NCBI GenBank assembly: GCA_003003925.1 | Contig: PVWP01000003.1 | Coordinates: forward strand, 232,464-296,463 | DNA: 64,000 nucleotides | Direction of reading: 5' to 3' | Source: Aphanothece cf. minutissima CCALA 015 | GTDB taxonomy: Bacteria > Cyanobacteriota > Cyanobacteriia > PCC-6307 > Cyanobiaceae | In this document: positions 36,837 through 45,761 of the stretch, piece by piece | How the letters are laid out: each line of letters starts with the position of its first letter | Position numbering within the stretch: the first letter of the stretch is position 1 | Notes under the pieces: model-generated | The model's database searches: none | Told to the model about the DNA's origin: nothing | What the model saw: only the letters and a program-made list of their open reading frames with translations | Translations under genes and position numbers: made by a program

Positions 36837-38314
36837 GGACGGCTTGCGGGCGGAGCCCCGGATTGTTTCACAGCCGCCCCTGGGGCCGCCCCCGGAGCAG
36901 TCCCAGGGGCCACCGGCTTCACCACCGGAATCAGTGACAGCACCTGGGGCGGGGTGGCATCGGCCGGGTAGATGAGCCGCACTCGCAGCTGCCGTTCCTG
37001 GCCGGGGCGCAGGCTGACCGTGCCCAGGGGCGGGCCCTCCTGGCCGGCCCGCAGCACCAGGTGGAACCGCCGCCGTCCCCCCGGCCCGCCGGCGGCGTTG
37101 TCGAGGCCGCTGACCTCCACGGTGCCCCGGAACATCACCGCCCGCGCCGGGGTTGTGTTGAAGCGCAGGCCGCCCAGGGGCTGGTCGGTCTTGATGGGCG
37201 ATTCCAGAGCCAGGGCCAGCTGCACCGGCCGGGGGGTGTCGTTGCGCAGCGGCAGGCTGAGGTCGTAGGTGACGCCGTAGTTGCCGTGGGCCGCCCAGGC
37301 GGTGCCCGGGTAGAAGGCGCGCAGGGGGGCCGTCTGCACCTGGCCGGTGCCCAGGGTGCCCCGCTCCAGGGACGCGATCGGCCAGGAGATCGGTGCCCGG
37401 CTCACCGACAGGGTCGGCCGGCCCGGATCGGTGATCCGCCCCACCCAGGCGCTGCCCTCCTGCACCCCGCTGACGCGGGAATAGATCATCGGACCGCTGG
37501 CCCCCCGGGGGCTGGGGCTGTGCTCCTTCGGGCTGAGGCCGCCCTGCAGCAGGCGCTGCCAGACGGCCGGATCCGGCGGGCGATCCACGGGGCCGAAGGC
37601 GGCCAGGGTGGCCACATCCACCGGAGCGTCGCTGTGGAGGCGCAGCTGCAGATTGAGGCCGTTGAGCAGCGGATCGAGGCCGCGCACCGGCAGCGGCAGC
37701 ACCATCAGGGTGCTGAGCTGCCCCGCTGGCAGCGTCCAGCCCTCCGGCACCAGGGGGCTGCGCTGCCGGGCCAGCAGCTCGGTGGCCACCCGGCTGCCGG
37801 GGCCGGCCCAGATCGGCGTGCTGCCCTGCTCCATCAGGGCCGGCAGGGGCAGGAAGGGGGCCGAGGGCTGGTCGGGGTCCACCGACTGGGACAGGGCGGT
37901 GGAGCCGGCCACGGTCCGCAGCTTCACCGGGCCGCTGCCCCGCGGGGCCGCCACCACCGCCAGCCAGAGGGTGGAGTCGAGGCTTTCGGGGGTGCCGGCG
38001 TAGATGTGATGGCTGAACAGCTCGAAGGGGCCGCTGACGGCCGCGTTCAGGTGCGCTGATGGCACGCCCAGGGGCCGCCCGGCGTAACCCCGCTGGCCAT
38101 CGAAGGTGGACAGCAGGATGCCGGGACCCTTGATCACCTCGGGGTTGTTGTCGTTCACCATCGGCACGGCGTCCAGCCGGCCCGGCAGGGGGGCCACCGT
38201 CCCCGGGCGCAGCACCGGCGGCGTTGGGGCGGGTTGCGGCTGGGCCTGCAGCGGGCCGCCCAGGGCGGCCAGAGCGAGGGCGGGCAGCGCCAGGGCGCGG
38301 ATGGTGGCGTTCAT
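36833..38314 (-). CDS. DUF3370 family exported protein
   Basis: 493 residues. A clear signal peptide (LALPALALAALGGPLQAQ) is followed by a large domain recognised as cyanobacterial DUF3370: NNPEVIKGPGILLSTFDGQR, FELFSHHIYAGTPESLDSTL, and NYGVTYDLSLPLRNDTPRPV. Predicted periplasmic or surface location; function unknown. It shares one base with the serine hydrolase stop (TGATG) and overlaps the chlI start, so it is tightly coupled to both. Confidence 0.8.
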   Translation of the reverse strand: MNATIRALALPALALAALGGPLQAQPQPAPTPPVLRPGTVAPLPGRLDAVPMVNDNNPEVIKGPGILLSTFDGQRGYAGRPLGVPSAHLNAAVSGPFELFSHHIYAGTPESLDSTLWLAVVAAPRGSGPVKLRTVAGSTALSQSVDPDQPSAPFLPLPALMEQGSTPIWAGPGSRVATELLARQRSPLVPEGWTLPAGQLSTLMVLPLPVRGLDPLLNGLNLQLRLHSDAPVDVATLAAFGPVDRPPDPAVWQRLLQGGLSPKEHSPSPRGASGPMIYSRVSGVQEGSAWVGRITDPGRPTLSVSRAPISWPIASLERGTLGTGQVQTAPLRAFYPGTAWAAHGNYGVTYDLSLPLRNDTPRPVQLALALESPIKTDQPLGGLRFNTTPARAVMFRGTVEVSGLDNAAGGPGGRRRFHLVLRAGQEGPPLGTVSLRPGQERQLRVRLIYPADATPPQVLSLIPVVKPVAPGTAPGAAPGAAVKQSGAPPASRP

Positions 38315-39375
38315 CAGCGTTTGACGAGGGTTTTGGTGACGGCCCCGGCCATCGACCGGATCAGCTCGGCGGAGCGGGGATCGTTGAACGGACCCTTCAC
38401 CATCACGGCCAGGACGGCCCGCTGGCCGTTGGGCATCTGGATCAGGGCGGTGTCGGAGTAGGCGATGCCGATGTCGCCGGTCTTGTTGTAAACGGTGATG
38501 CCCTCCGGCAGCAGCTCGCTGTCGGGATCGGAGGAGTCCTTGCCCAGGCCCATCAGCAACCCGAGCGGGATCAGGGTGTTGGTCCGGGAGGTGCCCATGA
38601 TCTCGCGGAACAGGTCACGGGCCCGGGGCGTGAGCTTGTCGCCGGTGTCCACCAGGGCGATGGAGCGGGCCAGATCACGGGAGCTGGTGGTGTTGGTGCC
38701 GTCCAGGTCCGGGAGCCAGTTGTTGACCACCGTGGCCGTCAGGCCGAGGCTGCGGAAGCGGCTGTTGAGCTCGGTCTTGCCGCCGAGGCGGCGGATCAGC
38801 AGGTTGGTGGCGGTGTTGTCGCTCACCCGGATCATCTCGGTGGCCGCCTCGAAGAAGGGGAAGCGGGTTCCCAGGGGCTTGCTGGCCATCCAGCCGGCGC
38901 CGCCGCCCACCACCTCCTTGGTGAGCGGCATGGGCTCGTTCCAGCGCAGCTTGCCGCGGTCGAGATCCTCCAGGCCCGCCAGGAGGATCGGCACCTTGAT
39001 CGAACTGGCCGCCGACAGGGGCAGATCCGGCTGCAGCTCGGCGTAGCGGCCGTCATCCAGCACCAGCAGGAAGGCACTGGCGGTCAGACCCTTCTGGGCC
39101 GCCGCCAGCCGGGCCCACTGCTGGCTGAGGCCGACGAGTTCCTGGCGCGGTTCGAACCGTCCCAGGGCCATGGGGCCGCTGCCGGGTTTCGTCGCCACCG
39201 GTGCCGCCGGTGCCGGCGTACCGAGCGCCCCCTGGACCAGACGCGGCGCCATCAGCTTGAGGGCGGTGCCGACGATCACCCCCAGACCCACCCCGAGCAC
39301 GATCAGCCGCAGCACCAGCCCCACCGGACGGAGCCAGGGGTTGCTGCGGGGACGGGTTGGACGGCCAGCGCTCAC
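38314..39375 (-). CDS. Serine hydrolase, class A beta-lactamase fold
   Basis: 353 residues. One N-terminal membrane helix (about residues 20-40) anchors a periplasmic domain. The three penicillin-recognising motifs are all present: SxxK as SSIK (Ser124, Lys127), SDN in RVSDNTATN, and KTG in VYNKTGDIG. It could be a beta-lactamase or a peptidoglycan-acting enzyme; the membrane anchor and the operon with DUF3370 and chlI favour a cell-wall role over antibiotic resistance, but this is inference. Confidence 0.85.
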   Translation of the reverse strand: MSAGRPTRPRSNPWLRPVGLVLRLIVLGVGLGVIVGTALKLMAPRLVQGALGTPAPAAPVATKPGSGPMALGRFEPRQELVGLSQQWARLAAAQKGLTASAFLLVLDDGRYAELQPDLPLSAASSIKVPILLAGLEDLDRGKLRWNEPMPLTKEVVGGGAGWMASKPLGTRFPFFEAATEMIRVSDNTATNLLIRRLGGKTELNSRFRSLGLTATVVNNWLPDLDGTNTTSSRDLARSIALVDTGDKLTPRARDLFREIMGTSRTNTLIPLGLLMGLGKDSSDPDSELLPEGITVYNKTGDIGIAYSDTALIQMPNGQRAVLAVMVKGPFNDPRSAELIRSMAGAVTKTLVKR

Positions 39376-39405
39376 GGAAGCAGGACGTTGGGGCGATGTC
39401 CGACG

Positions 39406-40167
39406 CTAGTGGTCCTGGGCAGAAGGGAAAGGGCGACGGCTCGCCCAGCGCAACTGGCACACCATGCCCCGCAGCAGGGCCACCTCCGGGCCACTGACCT
39501 GACCGCGCTGCAGCAGGGCCCGCAGCTTGGCCATCCGGGCGGCGGCCGTGTGGGGCAGCAGGAAGCCGACCTCCAGCAGCAGCTCCCGGGCGTCGTCGAG
39601 CATGGCCTCCAGCACCCCCCGGGGGCAGGGGCCTTCCCCGGCGGCAGCGGGCGGGGAAGGCGGGGGCACCCGCGCCGGGCCCCGGCGCCCGAGGCGGTGC
39701 AGGTCGTGCAGCACCACCGCCACGGCGTGGGAGAGGTTGAGGGAGCCGTGGGCGGTGGGGGTGGGAATCTGCAGCAGCCGGCCCGCCTGCAGCAACTCGT
39801 CGTTGCTCAGCCCCCGGTCCTCCCGGCCGAACACCAGGGCCGACGGCAGGGCCCGCTGCTCGCCCGCCAGCAGCCAGGCCAGGGCGTCCTCCGGGTCCTC
39901 CAGGGGCAGGGGCTCGCCCTCCGGTCGGCCGGAGGCGGCCACCACCCGCCCGCAGTCGGCCAGGGCGGCGGCCAGGGTGGGAAAGACGGTCGCCCGCTGC
40001 AGCAGGGGCAGCCCCTTGACGGCCATGAGTCGGGCCTCCTCGCCGAGGGGATCGCAGCGCGGAGCCACCAGGCGGAGATCCTCGATGCCGTAGTTGCGGC
40101 AGAGCCGGGCCACGCTGCCCACGTTCAGGGGGCCGGCCGGCTCCACCAGGACCAGCTTGGGGATCAA
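39406..40167 (-). CDS. trmJ: TrmH/TrmJ-type RNA methyltransferase (SPOUT)
   Basis: 253 residues. SPOUT 2'-O-methyltransferase of the TrmJ type. N-terminal [21 protein letters not shown], then [19 protein letters not shown] (motif 2) and the SAM-binding knot [23 protein letters not shown] (motif 3). A C-terminal helical extension ([18 protein letters not shown]) is usual in TrmJ. It starts at a TTG that overlaps the cytM stop (TTGA). The exact RNA target (tRNA position 32) is inferred. Confidence 0.88.
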   Translation of the reverse strand: MIPKLVLVEPAGPLNVGSVARLCRNYGIEDLRLVAPRCDPLGEEARLMAVKGLPLLQRATVFPTLAAALADCGRVVAASGRPEGEPLPLEDPEDALAWLLAGEQRALPSALVFGREDRGLSNDELLQAGRLLQIPTPTAHGSLNLSHAVAVVLHDLHRLGRRGPARVPPPSPPAAAGEGPCPRGVLEAMLDDARELLLEVGFLLPHTAAARMAKLRALLQRGQVSGPEVALLRGMVCQLRWASRRPFPSAQDH

Positions 40168-40592
40168 GGCAGGGAGTGGAGGAAGGCCAGCAGATCGGCC
40201 ATGGCCTGGGGTTCGGGCTGGAAGCTGGGCATCGGCGGGGTCCGGCCGCTGACCACCTGCTGGATCAGCTGGCGATCGTTCTTGCGCCGATCGACGCCGT
40301 GCAGATCGGGTCCCACCAGTCCCTGGGCGGCCAGCCCGTGGCAGCCGGCACAGTTCAGCCGGAACAGGCGGCCCCCGTCGGTGGCCGAGCCGGTGAGCTC
40401 CAGGGTCTGGCGGGTGTAGGGATCGCTGCGGGCCGCCGGCAGCACCACCACCGCCAGCAGCAGGATGCAGGCCACCGCCGCCAGCGTCGCCAGGGCCGCC
40501 ACCAGGCTGCGGCGCTGGGCGGGAACCTGTTCACCCCCGATGGGGGCAGAGGGCGTCGCGGCGGCCGGGGTGGTGGAGGACGGACTGATCAC
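40164..40592 (-). CDS. cytM: Cytochrome c-M
   Basis: 142 residues with a GTG start at 40592. An uncleaved-looking N-terminal membrane helix (about residues 31-52) precedes a small class I cytochrome c: haem site CAGCH (residues 81-85), [16 protein letters not shown], and the Met ligand in [10 protein letters not shown]. This fits CytM, a minor cyanobacterial cytochrome linked to photosynthesis/respiration balance. Divergent from petG across a 75-base gap. Confidence 0.85.
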   Translation of the reverse strand: MISPSSTTPAAATPSAPIGGEQVPAQRRSLVAALATLAAVACILLLAVVVLPAARSDPYTRQTLELTGSATDGGRLFRLNCAGCHGLAAQGLVGPDLHGVDRRKNDRQLIQQVVSGRTPPMPSFQPEPQAMADLLAFLHSLP

Positions 40593-40667
40593 AGTGCTGG
40601 AGTTGGGCTCGCGATGCCGGCGGTGGTCGTGGAAGAATTGTGCATCGCCAGAACTGACGGCCCCTCC

Positions 40668-40781
40668 ATGATCGAACCCCTCCTCTGCGGCATCGTGCTT
40701 GGACTGATCCCCGTGACGCTCGTGGGTCTGTTCGTGGCGGCCTGGAATCAGTACCGCCGGGGAAGCGCCCTGGGGGGCTGA
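40668..40781 (+). CDS. petG: Cytochrome b6f complex subunit 5
   Basis: 37-residue single-helix subunit. The translation begins [20 protein letters not shown] and ends [14 protein letters not shown], matching PetG. It stabilises the b6f complex. It is the only gene on the plus strand here, facing away from cytM and convergent with rsmD, 143 bases before the rsmD stop. Confidence 0.96.
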   Translation: MIEPLLCGIVLGLIPVTLVGLFVAAWNQYRRGSALGG

Positions 40782-40901
40782 GCGTTCGTTTGAACACACC
40801 CTAGCCAGTCCGGCTGCCCCGGACAGGGCGGCGGGGTCCGGAACCCTCCTTCCGTTCGGAATGGGGGCCATCCCTCGAAGGCCACCCATCAACCCGCAAC
40901 A

Positions 40902-40920
40902 CCGCCCCACGGCAGGGCGG
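40902..40920 (-). terminator. Possible terminator between petG and rsmD
   Basis: CCGCCC and GGGCGG pair around a 7-base loop just beyond the rsmD stop. There is no long T-tract on either strand (TGTTG on the minus side), so the call is weak; the palindromic stem could serve both converging genes. Confidence 0.3.
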
Positions 40921-40924
40921 CCCG

Positions 40925-41527
40925 CTAGTTCCCACAGGCAGCGGTGAGCTCGGCCTTGCCGGCGGCGGCGGGCGCCTCCAGCAGCACCACCGTGGTTCCG
41001 CCGTAGCGGCGTTGATCACGGCCCTGCCATCCCGGCGGCAGCTCCGGCACCTGCTCACTGGCGCACTCCCACACCAGAATTCCCCCGGGAACCAGCCAGC
41101 CGCCGCTGAGCACCGCCGCCGCGATCGGCCCGTACAGGCCGGCGGCGTAGGGCGGATCGGCGTAGATCAGATCGAAGGGGGCCTCGCCGCGGCGCGCCAG
41201 CCAGCGCAGCACCTCGTCGCCGTCCACGCGGCAGCGGGGGGAAGCCTCCGGCGACGGTGGAAGGTCGCGCCGCACCAGCTCCAGATTGGCCCGGGCCACG
41301 GCGGCGATGCGGCGATCCCGCTCCACGGCCACCACCTCGGAGGCGCCCCGCTGCAGGGCCTCGCAGGCCATCACGCCGCTGCCGCAGCAGAGATCCAGCC
41401 AGCGGCTGCCGGGGACCCGGGCGGCCAGCAGGTTCATCACCGCCAGCCGCACCCGCGAGGCGGTGGGTCGGGCCGTGCTGCCGGGGGGACTCTGCAGCCG
41501 GCGCCCGCCGCTCAGCCGCAGCGTCAC
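40925..41527 (-). CDS. rsmD: 16S rRNA (guanine966-N2)-methyltransferase RsmD
   Basis: 200 residues. N-terminal GGRRLQSPPGSTARPTASRV contains the RPT substrate segment; the SAM-binding motif is WLDLCCGSGVMACEALQRGA, and the catalytic DPPY is in LIYADPPYAAGLYG. It methylates G966 of 16S rRNA. The start overlaps the hisH stop by 4 bases. Confidence 0.92.
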   Translation of the reverse strand: MTLRLSGGRRLQSPPGSTARPTASRVRLAVMNLLAARVPGSRWLDLCCGSGVMACEALQRGASEVVAVERDRRIAAVARANLELVRRDLPPSPEASPRCRVDGDEVLRWLARRGEAPFDLIYADPPYAAGLYGPIAAAVLSGGWLVPGGILVWECASEQVPELPPGWQGRDQRRYGGTTVVLLEAPAAAGKAELTAACGN

Positions 41528-42147
41528 AGGGAGCCGACCCAGTCGATCCAGCGCCGCAGCATCGCTTCGCCCACGGGGCCGGACTTCTCCGGGTGGAACT
41601 GGCAGGCGGCGATGGTCCCCTGCCAGACCGCCGCCGTCACCGGGGTGCCGCCGTAGTCGACAAGGGCCGTGCTGGCCGTGGCCTCGGCCGGCTCGGCGGC
41701 GAAGGAGTGCACGAAGTAGACCCAGGCCTCCGGGGTGGCGGCCGGCAGCAGCGGGCTGGCGGTGGCCGGAATCAGAGGGGCCCAGCCCATGTGGGGCAGG
41801 GGGTGGCCCGCCAGCCGCGGCAGGGAGCGGACGCGCCCGGCCAGCACACCCAGGCCATCCGTTTTGCCTTCCTCGCTGGCCTCGAACAGCAACTGAAGCC
41901 CCAGGCAGATGCCCAGCAGCGGGCGGCCGCTGGCGCAGGAGCGACGCAGGGCCGGCTCCAGCCCGGCCGATCGCAGCCGCTCCATGGCGGGATCGAAGGC
42001 ACCGACGCCCGGCAGCACCAGGGCCTCGCAGGCCTCCAGATCCGCCGGGCCGTGGACGCTCACCAGCTCGGCACCGAGCCGCCCGAAGGTGCGCTGCACC
42101 GAATGCAGGTTGCCCATGCCGTAGTCGATCAGGCCGATGCGGGTCAT
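41524..42147 (-). CDS. hisH: Imidazole glycerol phosphate synthase subunit HisH
   Basis: 207 residues. Glutamine amidotransferase subunit that supplies ammonia to HisF in histidine synthesis. The N-terminus IGLIDYGMGNLHSVQRTF, oxyanion strand LVLPGVGAFDPAM, nucleophile Cys81 in GICLGLQLLFEAS, and the His/Glu pair in CQFHPEKSG are all visible. ATG at 42147 overlaps the LOG gene stop (ATGA). HisF is not nearby. Confidence 0.96.
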   Translation of the reverse strand: MTRIGLIDYGMGNLHSVQRTFGRLGAELVSVHGPADLEACEALVLPGVGAFDPAMERLRSAGLEPALRRSCASGRPLLGICLGLQLLFEASEEGKTDGLGVLAGRVRSLPRLAGHPLPHMGWAPLIPATASPLLPAATPEAWVYFVHSFAAEPAEATASTALVDYGGTPVTAAVWQGTIAACQFHPEKSGPVGEAMLRRWIDWVGSL

Positions 42148-43289
42148 GGCTGGCTGACGCTCGGGACCCGCTCGGCCGGATGTTCCAGGGCCGGAGAGGC
42201 CGGCAGGTCGAGGGCGTTGAGGTGATCGATGAACTGATAAAGCCGACCGACGCGGCGTTTGTCGAAGCGCAGCCACAGGCAGGGCCGCAGCAGACCGTTG
42301 TCGTCGACCCCCTCGCCGGTCTGGATGGCGCCCTCCTCCAGCAGATCGGCGAAGCGTCGGTTCAGCTCCGGCAGCAGGTCACGGGGCACCTCGGCGTTGA
42401 GCAGCAGCTCGATGCGGTCCTGCCCCAGCTGGGCGCTGTGGAACACCCGGTAGAACCGGCAGATATGGGCCACCGCCGCCTCAGCGGTGGTGGCTTCCAC
42501 CATCAGATCCACGTCCTCCGGGGAGATCAGGCCCCGGGTGGCGAGTTCCTGATGCACGTTGCGTTTCCAGACCTTCCAGAAATCGTCGCCCTCCGGGGAG
42601 AGCAGCACCAGGGGAATGGGCGAGGTGCGACCGGTCTGGATGAGGGTGAGGCACTCGAACAGTTCATCGAGGGTGCCGAATCCCCCGGGCATCACCACGA
42701 GCGCATCGCTCTCCATCAGGAAGAACAGCTTGCGGGTGAAGAAGTAGCGGAAGTAGAGGAGGCGCCCGTCGCAGGCACTCACGTAGGGATTGGGATGCTG
42801 CTCGAAGGGCAGATCCACGTTGAGACCGATGCTGTGATCGCACCCGGCGCCACTGTTGGCGCCCTCCATCACGCCCGCCCCGGCCCCCGTCATCACCTCG
42901 AAGCCGGCCTGCACCGCCTGGCGGGCGACCTCTTCGGCCAGCAGGTAGCAGGGATCGTCGCGGCGGGTGCGGGCGGAGCCGAAGACGCTGATCTTGCGGG
43001 CACTGCGCCTGGGGCGGAACACCTCCAAGGCCTCGCTGATGTCGGCCAGACAGCCGGCGATCAGACGCCACTCCTCCTCCTCCTTCTCCTGGCGCGCCAC
43101 CTGCAGCAGGGACACCACGGCACGCTCGATCTGGCGGCGCTGGGGATGGCCGCGGAGGGCTTCGGCGAGGGCCTGGAGGGGGCTGATGCCCGCCGCCGGC
43201 GGGGGATTCGGGGAGAGGGGCGGCGTCAGCGGAGCTGGGTCAGAGGTACTTGGAGATGGTGCCCGAGAGGGTGTTCTTGGGAACGGCAC
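42144..43289 (-). CDS. LOG-family nucleotide-binding protein (Rossmann-fold, YgdH-like)
   Basis: 381 residues, longer than simple LOG proteins (about 190-250). The core (about residues 100-300) has the family motifs [31 protein letters not shown], and [12 protein letters not shown] proteins act as cytokinin riboside monophosphate phosphoribohydrolases or related nucleotide hydrolases. A 95-residue N-terminal extension and an 80-residue C-terminal region are added. No start exists between the trxA stop and the core, so the start (GTG at 43289, or ATG at 43316) must lie inside trxA. Confidence 0.85.
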   Translation of the reverse strand: MPFPRTPSRAPSPSTSDPAPLTPPLSPNPPPAAGISPLQALAEALRGHPQRRQIERAVVSLLQVARQEKEEEEWRLIAGCLADISEALEVFRPRRSARKISVFGSARTRRDDPCYLLAEEVARQAVQAGFEVMTGAGAGVMEGANSGAGCDHSIGLNVDLPFEQHPNPYVSACDGRLLYFRYFFTRKLFFLMESDALVVMPGGFGTLDELFECLTLIQTGRTSPIPLVLLSPEGDDFWKVWKRNVHQELATRGLISPEDVDLMVEATTAEAAVAHICRFYRVFHSAQLGQDRIELLLNAEVPRDLLPELNRRFADLLEEGAIQTGEGVDDNGLLRPCLWLRFDKRRVGRLYQFIDHLNALDLPASPALEHPAERVPSVSQP

Positions 43290-43563
43290 CCACCACGGTG
43301 TCGACCTTCTGGCCACCCTTGAAGAGCATCAGGGTGGGAATGCTGCGGATGCCGTACTGGCTGGCGACGTTGGGATTCTCGTCGGTGTTGAGCTTGTAGA
43401 CGCGGATCTTCCCCTCGTATTCCTTGGCGATCTCATCGACGATCGGCGCCACCATGCGGCAGGGGCCGCACCAGGGTGCCCAGAAATCAACCAGCACGGG
43501 CACATCACTCTTGAGCACGTCTTGCTCGAAGGAGGCGTCGGTGACGGCAGCGGCGCTGGACAT
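43240..43563 (-). CDS. trxA: Thioredoxin (m-type)
   Basis: 107 residues. Active site WCGPC at residues 31-35 (Cys32, Cys35) in [14 protein letters not shown], cis-Pro in [14 protein letters not shown]. An m-type thioredoxin that reduces disulfides, in cyanobacteria driven by ferredoxin-thioredoxin reductase. Its 3' end overlaps the start of the LOG gene. Confidence 0.97.
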   Translation of the reverse strand: MSSAAAVTDASFEQDVLKSDVPVLVDFWAPWCGPCRMVAPIVDEIAKEYEGKIRVYKLNTDENPNVASQYGIRSIPTLMLFKGGQKVDTVVGAVPKNTLSGTISKYL

Positions 43564-43684
43564 TCCTTGCAGACTCGGGATGTAGTGAATCTAGCAACCG
43601 GGTTCGGCCGCCCTTCCCGGGAATGGGGCCAGCGTTGCAGGCCGTAGCGGAAGCCAGGGCCGCCGGCAGGCGGCGGCAGAAGAC

Positions 43685-43706
43685 AAAAAGCCCGGACACG
43701 CCGGGC
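43685..43706 (-). terminator. Rho-independent terminator after guaB3
   Basis: On the minus strand GCCCGG and CCGGGC pair around the loop CGTGT, followed directly by five T residues. It lies about 95 bases after the guaB3 stop, so it closes that transcript before trxA. Confidence 0.8.
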
Positions 43707-43800
43707 CGGGGGGTGTGAGGAGTGTGCGAGCCGGAGCCCCCACATCCAGAGGTTAGCCCCCATCTCGCCTTGAGGCCGTGGCGTCCAGACCTGGGACGAC

Positions 43801-44964
43801 CTACTTGCCCATGCCCAGCTGCTGGGCCTTCTGGTACACCTTGCCCTCGGTGAGAAGGGACGGTGCCACCACCACCTCCACCTCACGCATCTCCTTGAGG
43901 GTGCGGGCTCCGAGGGTGCCCATGGAAGTGCGGATGCAGCCCAGCAGGTTCTGGGTGCCGTCGTCGAGGCCGGCCGGGCCGCGCAGGATCTTCTCGAGGC
44001 TGCCGGTGGTGCCCACCTTGATGCGGGTGCCCCGGGGCAGCACGGGGCTGGGGGTGGCCATCCCCCAGTGGAAACCGCGGCCGGGGGCTTCGGCGGCCCG
44101 GGCGATGGGGGAGCCGATCATCACCGCATCGGCCCCGCAGGCCAGGCACTTGCAGATGTCGCCGCCGGTGACGATGCCGCCGTCGGCCACCACCGGCACG
44201 TAGCGGCCACTCTCCCGCTCGTAGTCATCCCGGGCGGCGGCGCAGTCGGCCACGGCCGTGGCCTGGGGAATGCCGACGCCGAGCACCCCCCGGGAGGTGC
44301 AGGCGGCTCCGGGGCCGATGCCCACCATCACCCCGGCGGCCCCCGCCCGCATCAGCTGCAGGGTGACGTCGTAGGTGACGCAGTTGCCGATCACCACCGG
44401 GACCCCGAGGTCGCGGCAGAGGGCGGCCAGGTCGAGGGTCTGGCGGCCTTCGGGGCCGATGTGCTCGGTGGAGACCACCGTGGCCTGAACGAAGAACAGG
44501 TCGGCGCCCGATTCGGCCACCGCCGCCCCGAAGCGCAGGGCGGCCGCCGGGGTGGCGCTCACGGCGGCGATGCCGCCGCCGGCCTTGATCTCGCTGATCC
44601 GCTGCCGCACCAAGTCCTCGCGGACCGGCTGGCTGTAGAGCTCCTGCATCAGGCCCACGAACTCCTCACGGCCCACCGAGGCGATCTTTTCGAGCACCGG
44701 TTCGGGATCGTCGTAGCGGCACTGGACGCCTTCGAGGTTGAGCACCCCGAGTGCCCCCAGACGGGTGAGCTCGATGCACATGCCCACATCCACCACCCCG
44801 TCCATGGCGCTGGCGATGATCGGGATTTCCCGCTGGATCCCCCCCAGGCTCCAGCTGCTGTCGGTCACCTCGGGATCGACGGTGCGACCGCCCGGGACCA
44901 GAGCGATCTCATCGATGCCGTAGGCGCGGCGTACGGTCCGGGAGCGACCGAGCTGAATGTTCAC
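43801..44964 (-). CDS. guaB3: GuaB3-family IMP dehydrogenase-related protein
   Basis: 387 residues, without the CBS domains of classical GuaB. The start is a GTG at 44964 ([20 protein letters not shown]). TIM-barrel motifs include the glycine-rich [20 protein letters not shown], in which the Cys is the catalytic nucleophile, and [19 protein letters not shown]. GuaB3 has recently been treated as a distinct cyanobacterial/actinobacterial branch. The C-terminal end has HKGxR-type phosphate loop [13 protein letters not shown]. Confidence 0.9.
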   Translation of the reverse strand: MNIQLGRSRTVRRAYGIDEIALVPGGRTVDPEVTDSSWSLGGIQREIPIIASAMDGVVDVGMCIELTRLGALGVLNLEGVQCRYDDPEPVLEKIASVGREEFVGLMQELYSQPVREDLVRQRISEIKAGGGIAAVSATPAAALRFGAAVAESGADLFFVQATVVSTEHIGPEGRQTLDLAALCRDLGVPVVIGNCVTYDVTLQLMRAGAAGVMVGIGPGAACTSRGVLGVGIPQATAVADCAAARDDYERESGRYVPVVADGGIVTGGDICKCLACGADAVMIGSPIARAAEAPGRGFHWGMATPSPVLPRGTRIKVGTTGSLEKILRGPAGLDDGTQNLLGCIRTSMGTLGARTLKEMREVEVVVAPSLLTEGKVYQKAQQLGMGK

Positions 44965-45036
44965 CGTTGGACGGACACAGTGGGCACAAACTATCAACCG
45001 GTCCGCGACGGCCCCGGCCCGGGAGTGGGCGCAGGC

Positions 45037-45690
45037 TCACCCCTGGCCCCGGAAATCGTTCCAACGGCGGCTCCAGTCGGCGAAGACCTGATCCCGGTCG
45101 CTCTTGCGCACCAGCCGGGTGGCGGTGAACCGGACCGAGGCGATCAGGCCCACCAGCTCCAGCAGGCCACCCACCAGGGGCAGACTGTCGAGGGTGCCGA
45201 TCAGGGAGGCGTAGACCCGCAGCAGCAGCACCACCCCGATCAGGATCGCCAGCCCCTTGAGGGGGCCGCGGAACCGTTGCCACTGGGCCTGCAGTTCGCC
45301 ACTGCCGAGCCATTCCCTGATCTTCTGCAGCAGCAGATCAAACTCGCCGCCACCTTCGCCGCCCGGCTCGGCGGAGCCCTCCAGGGGCGGGACCTCCAGG
45401 GTGGCGGTGATGCCGGGTTCCGGCTCGCTGACCGGTGCCGGCTCCGGCTCCGGGGCGGGCGACGGGATCTCGCTGTCGGCCTCGGCCAGCGGCTCGAAAC
45501 CGGCCAGGATCGGTTCCTGGGCCGGTTCCGGTTCCGCTTCGGGCTCGGGGGCCGCATGCTCCGCCTCGTGGGCCAGGGGCTCCGGCTGATGGATCGCGAC
45601 GTCCGGTGTGGTCACGGCCGGCTCCATCCCCCACGGCTGCGCCGAAGGTCCGTTCTCCTGAGGCTCGGGGCTGAAAGGGGTCTCGGCCAT
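45037..45690 (-). CDS. CAAD-domain membrane protein (CURT1-like)
   Basis: 217 residues. The first 115 are acidic and Pro/Glu-rich with PEPE repeats (about residues 48-92). The rest is a CAAD domain: amphipathic helix IREWLGSGELQAQWQRF, two closely spaced membrane helices (about 145-165 and 171-192) and a basic amphipathic C-terminal helix ending RRWNDFRGQG. CAAD/CURT1 proteins bend thylakoid membranes; in some cyanobacteria the domain is fused to tRNA synthetases, but here it stands alone. Confidence 0.8.
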   Translation of the reverse strand: MAETPFSPEPQENGPSAQPWGMEPAVTTPDVAIHQPEPLAHEAEHAAPEPEAEPEPAQEPILAGFEPLAEADSEIPSPAPEPEPAPVSEPEPGITATLEVPPLEGSAEPGGEGGGEFDLLLQKIREWLGSGELQAQWQRFRGPLKGLAILIGVVLLLRVYASLIGTLDSLPLVGGLLELVGLIASVRFTATRLVRKSDRDQVFADWSRRWNDFRGQG

Positions 45691-45761
45691 GGCAGGCGCC
45701 GGAAGCACACGGCGGAGCTTACGGCCGTTTTCCCCCGCCGCCCCGGAGCTGTGAAGGGAGT

